Under the pieces are notes generated by a model. It did not search any database and was not told the DNA's origin. It saw only the letters and a list, made by a program, of their open reading frames with translations. This document shows positions 1 through 9,973 of a stretch of 29,635 nt of DNA, in pieces. This DNA comes from Gnetum montanum (taxonomy: Eukaryota > Streptophyta > Gnetopsida > Gnetales > Gnetaceae): positions 12,706 to 42,340 of the forward strand of contig MNCI01034697.1 in assembly GCA_015680685.1 (NCBI GenBank), read 5' to 3'. A program made the position numbers and the translations under genes. The first letter of the stretch is position 1. Every line of letters starts with the position of its first letter.

Positions 1-38
1 AGGCACTTAACTAGCCTAAGCGTAATGAGCATCCATTC

Positions 39-201
39 CTTGACTAGTTGTACACATCCTTAGATGCTCGTAATCAAGTCATACTCATTCCGCATTCTAG
101 AAGTTAAGGGTGAGAGAATCTAATCTTGATGAGCAGCCGATTTCTTGATTAGCCATACACATTCGTCAATGCTCGTAATCAAGTCATACTCATGCCGCGC
201 T
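39..201. repeat. Direct repeat of about 57 bp inside the LTR U5
   Basis: Positions 39-95 and 145-201 are near copies, offset by 106 bp. Both contain the identical core ATGCTCGTAATCAAGTCATA followed by CTCAT and a CCGC. Several point differences show the duplication is not recent. The other LTRs in the window do not show this doubling, so it arose in this copy or its sublineage. Confidence 0.75.
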
Positions 202-482
202 AATGTAGGTAATAAATAACAGGTAGGAAATAACATGTAATAAATCCTATTTCATGCACTGCAAGGTTTATCCACAAAGCTCGTCTTTATTGCCGTACAC
301 AACTTGTGTTCAGGTACAAAGTTGCTTGAATAAAGATCCGTTCACTTGGGGACTCCTATTATAGGCACATAGAAATATTCTATCTTTGGAGTGATCAAAC
401 TGCCAGAGTTTCCCTACTTTAAGCCTAGGATGAGAAATGAGGGGAGTGCCTTCTCTTATTTATAGATTTGGCGGTAGACCGC

Positions 483-658
483 GATATCGCGTACGCGATA
501 TCACAGGGGATGACGCGATATCGGATGGGATGAGATATCACGACAACCGCGATATCGCACGGGACGACGTGATATCACATGGGATACGATATCACGATGG
601 TCGCGATATCATGGTGCATGCGATATCGCGTCTCATCAGTTTCTAAAGGTAAGATATC
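483..658. promoter_or_regulatory. Array of ten GATATC palindromes in LTR U3, next to the TATA box
   Basis: Ten GATATC hexamers start at 483, 497, 517, 534, 551, 571, 588, 605, 622 and 653. Most gaps are 17 or 20 bp, and many copies are extended to CGATATCG or GCGATATCGC. The array ends 18 bp from the TATA box (TATTTATA at 457-464, minus-strand TATAAATA). The position, directly upstream of the LTR promoter, suggests binding sites for a dimeric factor or a U3 enhancer repeat. That function is inference; the array itself is directly visible. Confidence 0.7.
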
Positions 659-661
659 ACA

Positions 662-773
662 AGAAGTCTACATTTTCACTTAAAAAATTCACACATTAAA
701 AGTTGGTTTTCAACATGATCTAATTTTTTAAAATTATGTGTGAAAAGAAAAGGTCCCCATGCAACATACCCAT
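662..773. other. AT-rich spacer between two head-to-head LTRs
   Basis: This lies between the U3 starts of a minus-strand LTR and a plus-strand LTR. It contains a short inverted repeat with 9-bp arms, TTCACACAT (688-696) and ATGTGTGAA (735-743). Inside it is a second small inversion, GTTG...CAAC. No gene is seen. Confidence 0.5.
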
Positions 774-1638
774 TGATGAATCGTAAATTGGCTACATTGA
801 CTAGGCCTCGTCAACACATGCTTTAATGCGTTGACATGGCCCCATCGACGTAGTGTCTATTTTTGCCTATAAATATGTGCTCACCCGCCATGTTTATAGC
901 ATATCTTGTCATAGTTGTAGCAGAGCTCTTGCAGTTTTGTCATTTGAAAGTCAGAATATTTTTCTAAGTGCCCATAGTAGGAGTCAAGAGTGTATGGATC
1001 TTTATTCAAGCACTATTGTACCTTAGCATAGTAGTTTGTGTGACAATAAAGATGAGCCTTTTGATAAACCTTACAGCACTTTGAAATAGATTAATTATTT
1101 ATTTATGCATTTAATGTTTTATGTGATTCCCTTTAATGCTTTAAGTAATTAAATAATTAATTAGGCTAAATTAAGCTAGATTAAATAGTGATTAATTAAG
1201 CACATAAGTACAACCACTTCGAGCATATGCTTAGCACTTGGTAATCTCAGTAACGCTTAATGTTTGGTAACCTAGTAGCGTTAAACATGTTTATGATGTG
1301 TACAACAAGTGGGAACAAATGCTTATGTTAGGTTAGTTAGGTGTAGCTAGTTAGATTAAATTAGCAATTTAATTATCTTATTTTTATTCATCATTCTTTA
1401 CCCTTAGGTGATGTAAAACACAAAACATAAAAATGATAAACATCATATGTCTCAGTTGCACTTAACCATACCTTTGCATTTCACAAGTGTAATTGGGAAG
1501 ACAACAATTACAATGATTAGTTTCACTTCCTAGAGACTAGTGTGCTTAGAAGGCTATAAGTCCATGGAATTCGATCGGATCATGATGAACACTTAGTGAT
1601 TCGTATGGTTGGGCATCAGGTCTACTCACCACTGGTCA
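774..1638 (+). repeat. 5' LTR of gypsy element E1
   Basis: It starts TGATGAATC, like the solo LTR at 1964, and ends TCA one base before the primer binding site. Length is about 865 bp, close to the 872 bp and about 856 bp of the other two complete LTRs. U3 carries GTTGAC/GTCAAC inverted motifs (795-835) and a TATA box. Further on come a conserved GGATCTTTATTCAAGCA block, an AATAAAG site at about 1044, and a conserved U5 end (GGAATTCGATCGGATCATG) that recurs in the other LTRs. The start is set by comparison with the solo LTR and by length. Confidence 0.78.
795..875 (+). promoter_or_regulatory. E1 LTR core promoter: TTGAC inverted motifs and TATA box
   Basis: CATTGAC (795-801) and GTCAACA (810-816) form an inverted pair around TAGGCCTC. 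Another CGTTGAC lies at 829-835, followed by TATAAATA at 868-875. TTGAC is the core of the W-box bound by WRKY factors; that link is established for the motif but inferred for this site. This U3 has no GATATC array, unlike the other LTRs of the family here. Confidence 0.55.
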
Positions 1639-1639
1639 T

Positions 1640-1657
1640 TAGCGCTATTGCCAAGGA
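1640..1657 (+). other. Primer binding site of E1 (decayed, tRNA-Asp type)
   Basis: The site reads TAGCGCTATTGCCAAGGA. The exact complement of the plant tRNA-Asp 3' end is TGGCGCCGTTGCCGGGGA. Thirteen of 18 positions match, and all five differences are G-to-A or C-to-T. It sits two bases after the LTR end, as expected. tRNA-Asp priming is typical of Athila-like plant gypsy elements. The decay pattern fits deamination of methylated cytosine. Confidence 0.75.
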
Positions 1658-1963
1658 CTTGTAGTTTGATATGTGCACTATCTAGGACTTAGTGAATATT
1701 ATTTAGGATTATTGGATCAAACCCTAAGGTCATAATCATTCGAAAAAAATATACATAATAATTAATCAAAACTATACTACAAGCACAGTGAGAAATTGTT
1801 TCTAACAAAAATGTCTTCTTCTTCTTGCAGGCATGATGGTTCTAAGTCAATAGTACCACAAGGATGCAGAGTGGTGTACACTCATCCTAATGAGTTTGTA
1901 CCTAATTTTACTTACATCCTCCATCAAGATGAACAAATGCGATGGAGAGACATGGAGGGAAAT

Positions 1964-2835
1964 TGATGAATCATGATTCATCTAGTTGCGATATCAGATC
2001 CACGATATCGGATACGCGATATTTCATCCAATAGCGATATCAGAAATGCGATATCGTGGTTCCTGTGTGGGCCTATAAATAGACATGTAGGCACACGAGA
2101 AAAGGTGTCTTTAGTCAATTTTTAGGAATTCAATTTAGTGTTAGAATAAAGTCTTTTTGTCTCTCTTTCTCTCTCAACCCTTTCTCCCAATGCATGCCCG
2201 TAGTGTGATGATTGTAATTGTATAGCATCCTTTATTCGAGTGTGACGTACTTGGACATGCACATGACCTGAAATAAAGATCGAGATTACTTCATCATTGC
2301 AACATTCACTTAGTTTAATTATTTAATTGCTATTGTTATTTATTTCTTTCATAGTTAATATCTGTTCACCTTAAACTCCTTAAACGTGGAATGAGTACGA
2401 CTTAATCACAAGCATTTAAGTGTGACTACTTGGTAACCCAGTAGCATACCTAGGATCTGTGCTTGGAAACCCTAGTGGTAGTCATGCACGAGGTCCAAGA
2501 TGTGTACGGATGATCATCACACTTAGGCTAGTTTAGACTCTCTTCCCTTGTCTCCTCTTAGCTTAGCTTCCTCTATCCTTTTTCCTCTTAGCTTAGTTAA
2601 GGTTATTTTCCATTACCTTCAGGAGTAGCATTAGTTAGGAACATATCATACACCTCACTCTAGACTAAACCATATGTGATAAAGTAATTACTAGTCTAGG
2701 TGGAAAGATAACGAACTGCGATCAATGAGTAACTATCTAGATACCACAACTAGCCCATCTGCGGAGTTCGATCAGATCATGCGTGAAACGCTCATATTCG
2801 TATGGTTGAGTGTAGGGGTACCTCGCCACTCATCA
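1964..2835 (+). mobile_element. Solo LTR with 5-bp target duplication, nested in E1 gag
   Basis: It starts TGATGAATCATGATTCATC and ends CCACTCATCA, so it has the usual TG...CA ends. The five bases before it (1959-1963) and after it (2836-2840) are both GAAAT. There is no primer site or coding sequence between them and the ends, which defines a solo LTR left by LTR-LTR recombination. It holds GATATC palindromes (1990, 2004, 2036, 2050, plus a degenerate GATATT at 2018), a TATA box at 2074-2081 and a pyrimidine-rich tract around 2155-2190. Its U5 end resembles that of the E1 LTR. Its insertion explains the break in the E1 gag frame. Confidence 0.88.
1990..2081 (+). promoter_or_regulatory. GATATC palindromes and TATA box in the solo LTR
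   Basis: Four GATATC copies and one GATATT copy start at 1990, 2004, 2018, 2036 and 2050. The gaps are 14, 14, 18 and 14 bp. TATAAATA follows at 2074-2081, 18 bp after the last copy. The design matches the minus-strand LTR at the left edge. Confidence 0.65.
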
Positions 2836-4400
2836 GAAATGTTGAATTTCCCCTTGACCAATTTGTTTTCAAGATGCTGCTCCAAATCCTTATAAGGTTG
2901 GGCATTGAGGACCTTCATAGAGAGTATGTTGTGGAAGATCATGACTTCTGGGACTACCATTCCACTAAAACACAATGCAAATGAAATCAGCAATAAGAAA
3001 AGCACCGTGAAGCTATGAAGGGAAAATGGTTCACCAACCCATTTTTCTTGCTAGATTAAAAGGATGATGAGGAACCTCGTTTCAAGGGTCCTCAACATGC
3101 AAACTCTGCACCTCTTGACTTTGGTGAAGGGAAGCCAAACCCAAATCTTAAATTAGTGATCAATAATTTGAGTTTTGGAAACAATGAGCCCCATAGTCAT
3201 GGGAGCTGTAAGAAAGGAAATCAAAGTAGAAACTCAGATAAGCATAATGACAATCACTCTAAGGATTGTGTCCATGACAAATGAAGGGGAAGTAGCAGAC
3301 ACCACGGTGGTGGCAGTTCTCGTCCCACTTTACCCTCTTCATTCGACTTAGGTTGCTTCTTCGAATCTGAGTAGAACTGTAGATGGTAGGACAATAATGA
3401 TAATTGCAAAGATCACCATGAATGAAGGGATGACAGAGGACATCACTAGCATCATTGAGATCATGAAAATGAACCTTTGCTTGCCACTCAAAATATGCTA
3501 AACATGAACAGTATTCCTAGATTTGAGGGGGATATAACTTAGATCCTCAAATGAATTTATAAGCCTTTCACAATGCCTATGCCTTTCAAAATATTGAAAA
3601 TGATTAGCAAAAGCTCAAGCTATTCCCTAGAACATTCATCAAGGGAGCAAAAAGCTTATATCAGTCTTTAGAACCAAAATTAATCTGTCGATGCAATACA
3701 ATGCTAGAAATGTTTAGTGATAAGTATTAGATGTACTCCAAAGTGTCAAACTTGTGAAGGACAATCCAAGGTTGGAAACAAGGTACACATGAACCCTTGG
3801 ATGCTACCATGGGTAGGTATTAGTCCCTTTTGCATAGATGCCCTAGCCATGGTTATTCTCAACAAGAGCAACTTTGCCATATTATAAATGAACTCCAATT
3901 AGAAACAAGAAGAACTCTTAGGGTTTAGGCCCAAGGAAGACTTAGAACTAATAGCCCAATAGATTCAAGGGTTGATTGAGAAGGTTGCAAAAGAAGAAGG
4001 TGAGCTGAGAACATGGGAAAGTGTTGAGGAGTAAAATTGGGACCCTTCCATTAGAAAAAGGGAGGTTTGATTTTATGACAATGAGGGGGAAGCACCACTT
4101 GATGAGGTGGTGTAGCAAAAAACCTCACTAATTCAAAAATATATGTTTGAAAATTTGGCTAAGGTTGACAAAATTTGGAAAGCCTTAGATGAAAAATTTC
4201 AAAATGCTCTAAAAATTGTAGAAGAATCCAAAGATCAAGGTAGTGATCTTGACAATAGGAAAAGGAAAGAAGTTGAACACACCTACCAAAGGGGTAAAAG
4301 AGGTTGTGGAGTCAGAATCAAATGATGATGGTGGATGTGACATATGCCATATTCCAAGGGAGGTTGCCCTGTTCTATCACACTTACAAAAATTTGGGGTG

Positions 4401-5040
4401 TATGCTCTGAATCCTAGACTAGCACAAAGGCAAGCACCTAGAAGGTTACCTTATCCTCAAGGCAACCCAAGGTAGTTCCACCAACAACAATAGACTTATT
4501 ATCCAAGTGGAGCTCCATCACAACTGTATGAATAGTATCAGTAGTGACAACATCCACAATCGTGGGAGATGCTACCACCAAGGCAGCAATACCCTTACAG
4601 GTAGCCAAATCTATATGGGTAGTATGTTCAACAACCAATGTCTCCGTATGACTCTTCTAGTCATGCTTCTTTTTAGCATCACTACTACCCTCTAGAGTAT
4701 TACAAAACTCATTCTCCATCTACTAGAGGGGAAACTCCATATCCCTATCAGTGTCGTCATCCTTCAGTACATGCTCCTCTACCCTCAGCCTAATTGCTAC
4801 TTTCTCCATCCATGTAGGGTGAGCTTCCGACCCAACCATAACAACATAATGCTACCAAGGCTATTAACTTACAGTCGACTCCTCAGCTGAGTGGTTCAAA
4901 ACCATGATCCTATAAAAGACTATTCTTCCAAATCAATAGCCCTACTAAACCCTCACATACTTATGTAACTAGTTGCCCTATATCTCCTTCATCCTCTACA
5001 TCCATTCCTTTCAAGAGACCTTCAAACCAAACACCTCCCA
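4401..5040 (+). pseudogene. E1 gag-protease linker, Gln/Pro/Tyr-rich, degenerate
   Basis: This continues the E1 polyprotein remnant. Translated pieces are rich in Gln, Pro, Tyr and Ser, as in the corresponding part of E2 (19702-20330), which suggests a disordered linker between nucleocapsid and protease. Stops occur throughout and no domain is recognised. Confidence 0.5.
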
Positions 5041-5530
5041 AGATTCGCATAGTTATGTTAACCCATGCTGTATCTGATTAGATCAAGGCTAAAAACCTTC
5101 CTAGGAGAAGATCTGATCCTAGAAGTTCTCTTATCTATTTGCAGATTTCTAGGAATGAGCCATGCAAGGCTCTTCTTGACTTAGGTTTTGGAGTTAATTT
5201 GATTTCTCACGAAATGTGCAATGCTTGGAACCTGCCTCTTATCAAGAAGAGCAACATCCATTTAGAATTAATAGACCAATCCATCACTATTCCTTTAGGA
5301 CTAGTAGAAGATATTATGATCACTGTCTGTGGGTGATCTTATCCTACTAATTTTCTAGTAATCAAAGTTGAGAAATACAAGGGGGATTTCCTAATCATTA
5401 TGAGAAGGGCTTGGTTAAGCACTGTTGATGCATGAATGTACATCAGAGATCTTTCCTTGGAAATTTTCAAGGAAAATGCATTCAGAAAGATCAAGAAGAA
5501 ATGAGTTCCATGCATCGCATATAGCGATAT
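5040..5530 (+). pseudogene. Retropepsin-like protease remnant of E1
   Basis: An open stretch at 5139-5336 carries CKALLDLGFGVNLIS. Its D-L-G triplet stands where the retropepsin active site D-T/S-G stands; D-L-G is the usual form in Athila-like plant elements. The following segment, including NQSITIPLGLVEDI-like sequence, matches the longer protease of E2 (19192-19701). In other frames the homology continues to about 5530, with a frame change and stops. The enzyme would mature the gag-pol polyprotein. Here it is inactive because the frame is broken. Confidence 0.75.
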
Positions 5531-5846
5531 AGAGTGTAACTGTGTGTAGAAACCCTGGTATGTGAAAAGAGCATTCATTTCTACATCCAAACAGTATGCA
5601 AGTGATGTAGACATTTGAAGGTGCTTGTACATAATAGCCACAAAATAGGAGGGCACCTAGTGGCTGATAGTTGATCTTGGAAGTAGCACACTTTGCTTGG
5701 AACTTGTTGAGAGCCTGACATATGCCTATGTTGAAGGCATGGATGAACTGAAGCAAGTTCATCACCAACTCTCTAATGATGCAAATGATGATACCTATTG
5801 GGGAGACTTGGAAATTCCTAAAAATTTTAAATAAGAGCCCTTAGAG

Positions 5847-7300
5847 TTGAAAAATCAACCTACCAACATGGAGTATGCATTTTTGAAAAATGGTAAGTCT
5901 ATAATCATCAATGCCAATCTTGCTCCTGAACAAAAATGGATGTTGCTAAGGGTGGTCAAAAAATGGCCAATAACCTTTGCTTTGTCATATCCTAAACTCA
6001 TAGGGATTGATCCTAGGATATGCTTGCATTGTATCTACACTAATCCAACCATGAAGTCAAATAGGTAGTTGCAGTGATGGTTAAATCCCAAATTGAAGTA
6101 GATGGTCAAAGAGGAAATCAAACAACTCCAAAAGGCTGGCTTTATTAATCCCATTACAAATAGTAAGTGGGTTAGGCCACTCATGATTGTGCTAAAGAAA
6201 GGTGGCTAGTGGTAGGTCTACATTGACTTTTGGTTGTTGAATATGACAACATTTAAAGATCACTTTCCATTGCCATTTGTGGATCAAGTGTTGGACACTA
6301 TATCTGGGCATTACTATTACAACTTTTTGGATGGTTATAGTGGCTATAAACAAATTCAAATCGCATTAGAGGATCAAGCCAAAACAACTTTCATGAGTTC
6401 CTAAGGAATTTTTGCATATTAAAAGATGTTTTTTGGTTTGTGTAATGCTCATTCAACATTTCAATGCTTGATCTTGAGCATTTTTTAGCAGTAAAGTGGT
6501 TACGGGGTGGAAGTCTTCATGGATGACTTCTTCATCTATAGTGCCACATTTGAGCAAGCTTTGGACCACCTTGAGCAAGTGCTTAAAAGATGTGTGGAGA
6601 TGAATATTCAGCTCAATTAGGCCATTTGATGGTCTAGAAGGGTATTGTACTAGGACATAAAATTTCTCAAGTAGGGATTGAGGTGGACCATGAAAAGATA
6701 CAGGTCATCCAAGGAATAATTAGCTAACTAAAAAATGTTAAAGATGTCCAATCATTTCTCGGACACACTGGCTACTACCATCGTTTTATAGAGGACTTCT
6801 CTAAGATCATAAAACCTTTGGTCAAGTTTACAAAGAAAGATGCTCTATTCATCTGGACCAAGGAATGTGAAAATGCATTTTAGAGCCTCAAGTAGAAGCT
6901 CATATAGACTCCAATTCTATGAGCACTTGACTAGTTCAGACTGTTTCATATAATGACAAACACATCAAATTATGCCTTAAGAGTCATGCTTATGTAGTTG
7001 GACGACAAGAAACGTCCATATTACATCCATTGTGCAAGTCAAAGCATTGTGGGTGCATAGATGAATTGCACCACAATAGAGAAAGAACTAATGGCAATGT
7101 TGTATGCTCTAGAGAAGTTCAAGCCCTATGTGCTTGGATACAAAGTGTTTATGCACACTTATCATAGTGTCATTCACTTTCTTATGAAAAAGCCCCGTAT
7201 CATACGGTGGTTGGTGATCTTGTAAGAGTTTGATCTTACAATGGTAGATCGAAATGAGAGTAAGAATGTGGTCGCTGAACACTGGTTTGGTTATGATGGG
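5847..7300 (+). pseudogene. Reverse transcriptase and RNase H remnant of E1
   Basis: The N-terminal tether before RT (5847-6068) is open and matches the same part of E2, including a FLKNGKS motif. RT homology then runs from about 6100 with many stops: a YIDF motif, FPLPFVDQVLD, FLDGYSGY and FFGLCNA are readable. The catalytic box reads FMDDF (6516-6530), with both Asp kept. A thumb/connection motif with FLGHTGYYHRFI follows near 6760. The RNase H part (about 6900-7260) is recognisable mainly by alignment to E2. Stops appear in nearly every block, so no product can be made. Confidence 0.8.
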
Positions 7301-7379
7301 ATAACAAAGTGGAGAAGAACCCGCTCTCTAACCAATTTCTTAATGAACTCCTCTTTACTGGTGTAATAAATGAATAAGT

Positions 7380-8175
7380 GCTCGATGAACAAAAATGGTA
7401 TGATGACATCCTCACTTATCTTCTCACTCAAGAGATGCCACAAGATCTAGACTATAGGAAGAAATAACAATTCTTTCATCAGGCCAAACGCTTTATGGAA
7501 ATCAACAAACATCTTTACAAGGTGTGCACCGATGGCCTGGTTCGTTGGTGTGTACCTAATGTTGATCAACTATGCATTCTCTAGGATGCTCATGAGGGTC
7601 TTTGTGGGGGCCACTATGCTAGGAGATGAATGACCATTAAGATCCTAATGGCAGGGTATTATTGGCCAACTATCTTTAGGGATGCCCACTAATTTGTCTA
7701 CTCTTGTGAATGCTATTAACAAGATGGTGGGATGATCGCTCGAATGGAGCAACCTCAATAGTGGATTTAACGACTAGAACCTTTCGACATCTAGGGCATC
7801 AAGTTCATGGGTCCCATCATGCCCATGTCAAATGGAAAGATATACATAATCGTCACCATTGATTACTGCACAACATGGGTAGAAGTAGTAGCTACCATCG
7901 ACTATACATCATCTACTGCTACATGGTTTTTACAACAAAATGTTGTAAACAGGTTTGGGGTGCCACATGCACTAATTTTTGACAAAAAAACTCATTTTAC
8001 AAGCACTACCTTTTGTAAGCTTATGCAACACTTGGGGGTTGAAATTAAACTAACAACACCCTACCATCCCCAAGCCAATAGTTAAGCAAAAGTTACTAAT
8101 AGGAAAATCATGAAGATCTTGACAAGAATTGTTAAATAATATAGGAGAGACTAGAGCACAAAACTAAATAAGACA
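7380..8175 (+). pseudogene. Integrase remnant of E1, catalytic residues lost
   Basis: The zinc-binding N-terminus is visible at about 7500-7740, with a readable RWCVPNVDQL and GGHYA followed by a Cys pair. The catalytic core follows. The first Asp of the DDE triad, expected in GIDFMGP, is Lys here (codon 7801-7803). The second Asp is kept in FDKKTHF. The Glu is Lys (codon 8089-8091), just behind a TAA stop. The open stretch 7807-8085 covers most of the core. Homology fades at about 8175, before the GPY/F C-terminal part that E2 still has. Confidence 0.82.
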
Positions 8176-9466
8176 TAACGGTGCTATAGTTGTTCGCTAA
8201 TGGTGGTTTGTACTTAATGTTTTTGATTGCTAATGTATGGTTTCTTTTTTTGAATTTTGATGATCGATAACTAAGACAGGTTTCTTTTTCATGAAACAGG
8301 AAATGAGTTGAAGTCATCCATCCATCCACCTACTTTATGATTTTTCTAGTTTTGGAAATATGAGGTCCCTTTTTCATTAATAAAACTTTAATGAACTTGT
8401 CACCTTGGTAGTTTCCAGGCTTGGAAAAGATTCAAAGGTTTGAAAAGGATGTGGCTTCAAGGGGATTTAATATTCTTTATAACTTTCTACTTGCTTGAGT
8501 GCATGTGTGTTTTCGTGGATTTCTTACTATTCTGTGTCGACCAATAATAAGAAGTTGAATAAGTCTTTGCATGGTGTGGTTCCTATCCAAAAATTCATGA
8601 AAAGAATAAAATGTTGAAAAAAAAAACAACATGATGATGGAAATTCAAAGCATACCCCTTAGACAAAATAAACAGGATACAAGCACTAGTTATGGGACTA
8701 GAAAGACATGTTACCATGCATAAAGGTCCCCTCTAACTAAGGCCCTTTCTCACTTCCTGCTTCTCTTTTCTTCTCAAATAAGAAAAGATGGTTGTCTATG
8801 GGAGCATTCTTGTGTCTTGAAGAGGTGGAACAATCCTAGAGTGTCAATGCAAAGTGACTAAAAGTGGTTGATATTGGTTTGGACTAAGGTTGGACTTTAT
8901 CAGGTCATTTAACCATGAAACTTATAGGGGACTTTATGTGACCATGATTGGGACATTCATTCCATTCTCTATCTCATCCATCAGTGCTCTCCATAGCTCA
9001 CCTCATTGCGATTTTTCATGTTTGTGTTTCATGTCTTAGTTTGATGTGTTAAAATTCTTAGGTAGATTCTCCAAGTTTGGTCCTTAACTTTTCATAACCA
9101 TTAATTAAGTATCATGCTGATGGACTCCTTAGTTAAGGTTATGCAAGAATAAAAAGGGCATGTCCCACTATGGCAAGGACCCACTTGCATATCTCATGGT
9201 TTGGTTAGTTAAGTCCCTTACCCTTAGATGTTGCTGTAATCAAATCTTTCATGTGCTCCATCATGCATCCAACTATGCGCTCCTTAAGGCATTTTTCTTC
9301 ATAAAATATTATTCTCCAATCATTTCTCAATTTTTGAAACTTCAAGACCCTCTTTTAATATTTTCATCATGTTCATGGCTTTTTGGCCTTCCATTTAACA
9401 CTCATTTCATGTAAAAACTTCATGTTTTTTATTACTTTTGACAAAGGCAATGGTGGTCAATAGCTA
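8176..9466 (+). other. Non-coding 3' tract of E1
   Basis: No coding sequence is supported here; the open frame at 9160-9414 has no family resemblance. Two blocks match the minus strand of the E2 3' tract. One is around 8641-8790, matching about 15270-15400. The other is around 9145-9275, matching about 14790-14895. Matching order and spacing show this is an element-specific 3' region between pol and the 3' LTR. Confidence 0.6.
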
Positions 9467-9510
9467 CGTTGACTAGGCCTTGTCAACGCAGTGAAAAAAT
9501 TCTATAAATA
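9467..9510 (+). promoter_or_regulatory. U3-like CGTTGAC inverted repeat plus TATA box
   Basis: CGTTGAC (9467-9473), TAGGCCTT and GTCAACG (9482-9488) form a perfect 7-bp inverted pair. TATAAATA follows at 9503-9510. The same arrangement, with two G-to-A changes, is in the U3 of the E1 5' LTR at 795-816. This is probably what remains of the E1 3' LTR promoter. The sequence after the TATA box does not clearly match the 5' LTR, so the rest may be replaced or very diverged. Confidence 0.5.
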
Positions 9511-9973
9511 CTACCCAACACTTTTAATTTTTTTTTCATTTGCTTCAAAACAGGAGGAGAGTTTTTGTAATTTTTCAAAGCCCAAAACCTTCTAGAGTCC
9601 ATAACTTTTACAACATTTGTTCAAATCACTCTGTTCTTCGATCTTGTAGCTACAAGAGGTAAGCTCTTAGTTGTGGAGCCACAAACCTTAAGGTTTCTAA
9701 TAGAAATTTTCAAAAATTTCTCTAACACCCCCAAAGGGTTAACAAATAGAAGAATATTAAACCATCAATTTTTGAGAGTTTAACACTTCCAACAAACTCT
9801 GGTAAACCTAAGAGTAACTATTAATATTAAAATAAGAATAAAATAAGAATTGAAATGATCAAATTGACCATGATTACAACTCAGCCAAGTGTAACTTTCT
9901 CAAAGAGATAAGGTATCCTAATTGTTTCAAGTTACACATTAAAGACTAACCCTTGGTCATGTTGTGATCATAG
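9511..9973. other. Unassigned stretch before pseudo-coding region D
   Basis: No gene is seen. It is AT-rich with a T-run near 9530 and short AATAAAA-type repeats near 9830. A weak resemblance to the E1 LTR downstream of its TATA box (an AGGAGGAG...TTTTTGTAATTTTTCAAAG block) is too slight to call. Confidence 0.3.

Larger units (their letters stand above)
1..661 (-). repeat. LTR of gypsy family, minus strand, cut by window edge
   Basis: Read on the minus strand, this has U3, a TATA box (457-464) and an R/U5 part. The R/U5 part shares blocks with the LTRs at 774-1638 and 13225-14080: a conserved stretch around GGATCTTTATTCAAGCA, then an AATAAAG polyadenylation-like site and a block resembling GATAAACCTTGCAG. 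By comparison with the 872-bp solo LTR at 1964-2835, about 290 bp of U5 should lie beyond the left edge. The U3 edge near 661 is chosen because minus-strand TG would start there; it is approximate. No protein is encoded: the short open frame at 437-646 is simply the GATATC array translated. Whether this is a solo LTR or belongs to an element to the left cannot be seen. Confidence 0.7.
1811..4400 (+). pseudogene. gag: gag of E1, interrupted by a solo LTR and by many stops
   Basis: The first ATG, 154 bp after the primer site, opens 51 stop-free codons up to 1963. Then the solo LTR intervenes, and the same frame resumes at 2841 and runs to a TGA at 2982-2984. An equivalent start is present on the minus strand at 13078; both include a motif like PNFTYILHQDEQ. 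Beyond 3000 the frame is broken repeatedly, but segments at about 3500-4000 match the gag remnant of E2 (20400-21078), for instance the shared GWKQG and HEPLDA stretches. A Cys-x2-Cys start of a zinc knuckle is seen at 4336-4347, followed by a frame change. Gag forms the particle and binds RNA; this one cannot be functional. Confidence 0.7.
774..9510 (+). mobile_element. Athila-like Ty3/gypsy retrotransposon E1, degenerate
   Basis: The order is LTR, tRNA-Asp primer site, gag, aspartic protease, reverse transcriptase, RNase H, integrase and non-coding 3' tract, all on the plus strand. RT before integrase is the Ty3/gypsy order. The DLG protease motif, the FMDD RT box and the tRNA-Asp primer site point to the Athila-like branch. 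All frames contain many stops and shifts, so the copy is inactive. A solo LTR is nested in gag. The right end is uncertain: only a U3/TATA-like piece at 9467-9510 hints at a 3' LTR, and no matching R/U5 was recognised behind it. A 5-bp sequence before the 5' LTR (CCCAT, 769-773) would be the target duplication, but its partner was not found. Confidence 0.8.

Noticed and set aside
437-646. Open frame over the GATATC array as a gene
   Set aside because: Its Arg/Asp/Ile repeats are only the translated palindromes, and it crosses an LTR promoter on the other strand.
483-658. GATATC array as a CRISPR-like repeat array
   Set aside because: The repeats are 6-10 bp and the gaps of 14-31 bp contain no conserved longer repeat. 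It sits in an LTR U3 in plant DNA.
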